DNA of 25,713 bases from Betaproteobacteria bacterium (GTDB taxonomy: Bacteria; Pseudomonadota; Gammaproteobacteria; Burkholderiales; SG8-41), in NCBI GenBank assembly GCA_025356695.1, contig JANXSE010000142.1:1-25713 (forward strand). Direction: 5' to 3'. The notes beneath the pieces were generated by a model. The model had not been told where the DNA came from, made no database searches, and saw only the letters and a list, made by a program, of their open reading frames with translations. The translations under genes and the position numbers were made by a program. Of this stretch, positions 22,706-25,713 are shown in pieces; positions within the stretch are counted from its first letter, which is position 1, and the number at the start of each line of letters is the position of its first letter.

Positions 22706-23197
22706 CGCATCTCGCCGCTGCGCTTTGCGTGCCCGGCGGACGCACTGCTGAATAGCCAGGACCCAGGCGAAAAGAAGGACCAATAGCAAGAGTGGCCCTA
22801 CTATGACTTTTGTTTCCAAGTACGCCCCAACTGCCAGGGGTGTTGCGATGACCGAGACTAAGAAAAGCACATAGAACGCGCTTCCAAGCGCGAACGCTTC
22901 TCGTTGCGGGAGGCCAAGGCGTTGCTCGATAACCGTGCTTAGCGCGAAGGCAAGAAGTACGTTCAGTAATAGTCCAAAGCCGAGACCGAGAACCATTGAC
23001 GTGAAAGAGCCGGGTTCCACAAGGGGTGGAAGAGTTCGGGCCGCTTGCAGGCCTGAGAAGAGGGCCCAGCATACAACTCCTGCTAGAACGAGGAGCAACA
23101 AAAAGAGGCCGACAAGAGTGCTCAATGCAAGGAGCCCACGCCAGTTCGCGAAGATGAAAAGACCCAGAGCGACGCCAAGTGCAACTTCGATGATCAT
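22700..23197 (-). CDS. Cassette-borne multi-spanning membrane protein of unknown function
   Basis: A 165-residue, very hydrophobic protein with four or five membrane segments (about residues 2-17, 21-50, 66-90, 101-125 and 130-150) and a basic tail (CVRRARKAQRRDAA) that should stay in the cytoplasm. I do not recognise a family. The ATG at 23197 is only 4 bp from the core site GTTAGGC (23202-23208), so no Shine-Dalgarno site is present in the cassette; any would have to lie upstream of the core, where none is evident. The stop codon TAA lies in the core of attC 2. It appears to be the first cassette of the cluster in the reading direction. Confidence 0.7.
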   Translation of the reverse strand: MIIEVALGVALGLFIFANWRGLLALSTLVGLFLLLLVLAGVVCWALFSGLQAARTLPPLVEPGSFTSMVLGLGFGLLLNVLLAFALSTVIEQRLGLPQREAFALGSAFYVLFLVSVIATPLAVGAYLETKVIVGPLLLLVLLFAWVLAIQQCVRRARKAQRRDAA

Positions 23198-23201
23198 TGC
23201 G

Positions 23202-23332
23202 GCCTAACGTGAATTGGTTGACAACTGATTAGTTGACTTATTGGTTGACACTGTTTTCTCTCTGGCGCCGCTTCAATCACTTAATTAGTTGACGGATTAG
23301 TTGCCGTGATTAGGTGACAAATTGTCAACTAA
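23202..23332. repeat. Lone integron core site followed by seven TTRGTTGAC-like iterations
   Basis: A core site GCCTAAC/GTTAGGC lies at 23202-23208 but is not followed by an attC hairpin. Instead the 9-mer TTRGTTGAC recurs: 23214-23222, 23229-23237, 23241-23249, 23285-23293, 23297-23305 (TTAGTTGCC), 23310-23318 (TTAGGTGAC) and inverted at 23324-23332. It could be a degenerate attI with multiple binding sites, an operator array or decayed sequence. The remaining bases to 23421 show no gene or other feature. Confidence 0.55.
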
Positions 23333-23421
23333 TCCAGCGGCACCCATCTATACGCCGTGGGAACTACCTTACCCGCGCACTATGACAATGTCCAATTGCC
23401 GCGCCACTTACACCTGCGCAA

Positions 23422-24498
23422 TCAGGTCTCCAGCGGCAACCTCACCGGCTTCCCGCTCTCCACCGCCCTGACCACCGCAATCGTCGTCTCCAGATTGACG
23501 CGCCCCTGTTCGGGCGTGGTCTGCACCGTCGGCGCGCCGGTGACGAGGTGGTCGAGCCAGGCGCGGGTTTCGTTGGCGATCGGGCCCCAGAAATCTCCGA
23601 CCGCCCATTCGCCGCCAGTGTTGCTGCCGAGGAAGGCCATCGGCACGACACGGCCGGCAAGGTAGGTGCCGGGGATGCCTTTTTCGCTGTAGATGATCTG
23701 GTTGAGATGATCGTCGTCGATGATCATGCAGCCATCGACGCCAATGAGCTCGACGCGGTCCGACTGGCCCTGCGTCGGGTAATTGGTTGGCAGCGCGTAA
23801 CAGACGCCGAAGTTGACGATGGCGCCTGACGCGAAAGTGACGATGGCCCAGGTCATGTCGTCGGCTTCGTAGCCCTTGAAGATTTCCTTGTTGCCGCGCG
23901 CGATGATCTCGACCGGGCGGTCGCCTTCCATGAACCAGCAGATCAGGTCGACGTAGTAGGTGAGAATGTCGAGCACCGGTGTCGCGTGTTTGTCGCGCTC
24001 GAGAATGTTGAAGGCCTGCGCGCGCGAGTTGTAGACGCGCGCGGTGCCGCCGATGATCTTGCCGAGTCGCCCCTGAATCATCTGTTCCTTGGCGCGCAGG
24101 AAACATTCCTTGTAGCGGCGGCTGTAGCCGATGCGCAGTTCGCCGCCGTGGTCTTTCAATGCGGCGAGAATGTCGTCGGCGTCGCTTAAGGTCAGCGCGA
24201 TGGGCTTTTCGACCATCACCGGCTTGCCGAGTTCGAGCGCCTTGCGCACGGCGGCGACGTGCTCGCCTTCGGGCGTCGAGACGATAACGGCGTTGACTTC
24301 GGGGCGCGCGATGACTTCGTCGTTGTTCGCCGAATAAAAATCGGCGCCGCAGGCTTCGGCGAGTTTTTTGGCGTTGTTGATATTGATGTCGGAGACGGCG
24401 AGAAACTTCACCGACGGATGTTTGGACGCGAGCTTGGCGCGCAGCGTGCCGATGCGGCCCGAGCCGATGACGGCGAGGCCGATGTCCTTGCGATTCAC
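23422..24498 (-). CDS. Gfo/Idh/MocA family oxidoreductase
   Basis: A 358-residue NAD(P)-dependent protein that starts with GTG at 24498, six bases behind GGAGAGGAG. The Rossmann motif is G12-SGRIG-17, and the family EKP motif is E97-K98-P99 in VMVEKPIALTL. The C-terminal alpha/beta domain contains GYSRRYKECF and WAIVTFASGAIVNFGVCYA. In inositol dehydrogenase-type members the D-x-x-x-H element supplies the catalytic histidine; here the segment reads D177-ILT-Y181, so the histidine is a tyrosine. The substrate may be a sugar, an inositol or a pseudo-sugar acid; it could also be a dehydrogenase for another polyol. It is divergent from the cyclodeaminase-like gene across 112 bp. Confidence 0.9.
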   Translation of the reverse strand: MNRKDIGLAVIGSGRIGTLRAKLASKHPSVKFLAVSDININNAKKLAEACGADFYSANNDEVIARPEVNAVIVSTPEGEHVAAVRKALELGKPVMVEKPIALTLSDADDILAALKDHGGELRIGYSRRYKECFLRAKEQMIQGRLGKIIGGTARVYNSRAQAFNILERDKHATPVLDILTYYVDLICWFMEGDRPVEIIARGNKEIFKGYEADDMTWAIVTFASGAIVNFGVCYALPTNYPTQGQSDRVELIGVDGCMIIDDDHLNQIIYSEKGIPGTYLAGRVVPMAFLGSNTGGEWAVGDFWGPIANETRAWLDHLVTGAPTVQTTPEQGRVNLETTIAVVRAVESGKPVRLPLET

Positions 24499-24610
24499 TG
24501 GATGCTCCTCTCCTGAATGTCGCTTGATGATAATGGATAGCCCGCGCCGGCGCCACGCCGGTCGCGCTGAAGTTTGTTAGACTCGCGGCTCACTTTTGAT
24601 TGAGAACATC

Positions 24611-25579
24611 ATGGCGATATTGCTGGACGAAAAATGCATACGCAGCCTCATCGGCATGCCCGACGCGCTGGCAGCGGTCGAGGAAGTGTTCCGTGCGCAA
24701 GGCAATGGCGGCGTTTACAACGTGCCGCGCGTGCGCGCGCCGGTGAAAGGCGGCATCGTACGCATCACGGCGGCGGTGCTGGGTTATCGCGGCTATTACG
24801 GTGTGAAAATTTCGAGCACGGCGGTGTTCGGCAGCAACGCCGGTCGCATGTTCTGTCTTTATAAAGAAGACACCGGCGAACTTTGCGCCATCGTGCAGGT
24901 GTTTGCGATGGGCGCGCTGCGTACGGGGGCGGCGAGCGGTATCGCCACCAAATACATGGCGAATCCGGAGGCGGCGACGCTGGGCGTGGTCGGTAGCGGA
25001 CGCCAGGCGCGCACGCAGGTCGAGGCGATCTGCGCGGTGCGGCCGATCAAACACGTCAAGGTTTACAGTCCGACCAAGGCTAACTGCGAGAAGTTCTGCC
25101 GCGACATTGCTGAGCAGTTCAAGGTCGAAGCCACCGCGGTCGACGATGCCGAACACGCCGTGCGCGACAGCGAGATCGTCGTCTCGGCAACTACCTCGGA
25201 ACAGCCGGTGGTGTTCGGGCGCTGGCTGCGGCGCGGCGCCCATGTCAACGCCATTGGCGCGAACTATGAACACCGGCGCGAACTCGACCGCGACGCGGTG
25301 CTGGCAGCGGCCATGATCGCTGCCGACGACGTCGAGCAGGTGCGCTATGAATCGACCGACCTCGGCATTGCAGTCAAGCATGGCACCATGAGCTGGGACC
25401 GCGTCGTCAGTCTCGGTGATATTGTCGCCGGCAAGATAGCGGCGCGTAAATACGTCACCGACATCACGCTGTTCAAATCACTGGGCGTGGCGATCGAAGA
25501 CGTGGCGCTGGCTGCGCGTGCCTATGAGAAAGCGCTGGCGCAGGGTTTGGGTGTGCAACTGCCGGATCTGGCCGGTTGA
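24611..25579 (+). CDS. Ornithine cyclodeaminase/mu-crystallin family protein
   Basis: A 322-residue NAD(P)-dependent protein. The ATG at 24611 is used although its ribosome site is weak (GAGAAC); an in-frame TTG at 24596 would be an alternative. The Rossmann motif is [13 protein letters not shown]. Substrate-site residues at family positions are K66 in YGVKISST and R104 in [10 protein letters not shown]. The catalytic aspartate of ornithine cyclodeaminase and alanine dehydrogenase (GADxPGKxEL) is N218 here, in [14 protein letters not shown] true cyclodeaminase is therefore unlikely; a ketimine or imine reductase or another amino/keto-acid dehydrogenase is more likely. It is followed after 15 bp by a carboxymuconolactone decarboxylase-like gene, so both may form an operon. 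Confidence 0.88.
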   Translation: MAILLDEKCIRSLIGMPDALAAVEEVFRAQGNGGVYNVPRVRAPVKGGIVRITAAVLGYRGYYGVKISSTAVFGSNAGRMFCLYKEDTGELCAIVQVFAMGALRTGAASGIATKYMANPEAATLGVVGSGRQARTQVEAICAVRPIKHVKVYSPTKANCEKFCRDIAEQFKVEATAVDDAEHAVRDSEIVVSATTSEQPVVFGRWLRRGAHVNAIGANYEHRRELDRDAVLAAAMIAADDVEQVRYESTDLGIAVKHGTMSWDRVVSLGDIVAGKIAARKYVTDITLFKSLGVAIEDVALAARAYEKALAQGLGVQLPDLAG

Positions 25580-25594
25580 TCACAGGAGGTGGTA

Positions 25595-25713
25595 ATGGCG
25601 CATCTGCCGATGGTGGAACCGAACGACGAACCGGCTGAACTGAAGGCCGTCTTCGATCAACTGCGGCAGACGCGCGGACGCGTGCCGGGCATGTATCGCA
25701 CCCTGGCGCATCA
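25595..25713 (+). CDS. Carboxymuconolactone decarboxylase/AhpD-like protein, N-terminal part
   Basis: Only the first 39 codons are in the window. The ATG at 25595 stands behind an ideal AGGAGGT site. The visible part, with FDQLRQTRGRVPGMYRTLAH, matches the N-terminal helices of carboxymuconolactone decarboxylase-family proteins, where G-x-V-P-x-x-Y/F precedes the catalytic CxxC or CxxxH region. That region is beyond the end, so whether it is a decarboxylase, a peroxidase-like AhpD protein or another member cannot be told. The 15-bp spacing from the previous gene suggests an operon. Confidence 0.7.
   Translation, partial: MAHLPMVEPNDEPAELKAVFDQLRQTRGRVPGMYRTLAH

Larger units (their letters stand above)
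21432..23208 (-). mobile_element. Integron gene-cassette cluster without integrase (CALIN-like)
   Basis: Three minus-strand genes are separated by two 72-bp attC-like sites at 21959-22030 and 22634-22705, and a further lone core site GTTAGGC (minus strand; 23202-23208) precedes the first gene. On the minus strand the order is core, gene, attC, gene, attC, gene. Gene stop codons lie inside the RYYYAAC core, the tight packing expected of cassettes. The region is visibly richer in A/T than its surroundings. No intI gene was found in the window. The last gene (21432-21902) has no attC after it. Evidence for the cassette nature is the sites themselves; functional mobility is not shown. Confidence 0.8.

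Noticed and set aside
24573..24582. GTTAGAC, matching GTTRRRY, before the cyclodeaminase-like gene
   Set aside because: No complementary RYYYAAC site or hairpin is near it; a 7-mer this degenerate occurs by chance.

Overview
The window looks like a GC-rich betaproteobacterial chromosome, most likely Burkholderiales. The main reason is seven genes for Bug/TctC-type periplasmic solute-binding receptors of the tripartite tricarboxylate transporter (TTT) family in the first 17 kb, a paralogue expansion typical of that order. Strong Shine-Dalgarno sites, GTG/TTG starts and tight gene spacing agree. No rRNA, tRNA or CRISPR array was seen, and no transcriptional regulator and no TctA/TctB membrane component is encoded.

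Layout. 1-2871: the end of a Bug receptor, three cupin genes in a row, and a convergent Bug gene on the minus strand. 3081-10515: one long plus-strand operon. It begins with a thiamine-diphosphate-dependent decarboxylase/acetolactate-synthase-like enzyme, followed by a three-gene module (SMP-30 type A, SMP-30 type B, Bug receptor) present twice in tandem. 10702-13296: a CobW/P47K-type GTPase with a His-rich metal tract, nearly fused to another Bug gene, then a cytochrome b561. 13358-13996 (minus): a two-domain NIPSNAP protein, separated from cytochrome b561 by a terminator hairpin. 14171-21252: Bug, Asp/Glu/hydantoin racemase-like enzyme, Bug, HpcH/HpaI (CitE-like) lyase, acyl-CoA dehydrogenase, CaiB/BaiF CoA-transferase and a MaoC hydratase. 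Two copies of a 99-bp palindromic repeat flank the dehydrogenase/CoA-transferase pair.

21432-23208 is different in character: visibly AT-richer, all genes on the minus strand, small membrane or lipoprotein products, and two 72-bp sites with all the hallmarks of integron attC recombination sites (RYYYAAC and GTTRRRY cores around a hairpin, with gene stop codons inside the core). I read it as an integron gene-cassette cluster without an integrase (a CALIN). A 139-bp inverted-repeat element lies at its left edge and a field of TTRGTTGAC iterations at its right edge. The window then returns to chromosomal metabolism: a Gfo/Idh/MocA oxidoreductase (minus), an ornithine cyclodeaminase/mu-crystallin family protein, and the start of a carboxymuconolactone decarboxylase/AhpD-like gene.

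How the genes may work together (inference): the periplasmic receptors capture organic acids. The cupins, ThDP enzyme and SMP-30 lactonases would process sugar-acid or keto-acid derivatives. The CaiB transferase, acyl-CoA dehydrogenase, MaoC hydratase and HpcH/HpaI lyase form a logical activate-oxidise-hydrate-cleave route for a (branched) dicarboxylate. None of the substrates can be read from sequence alone.
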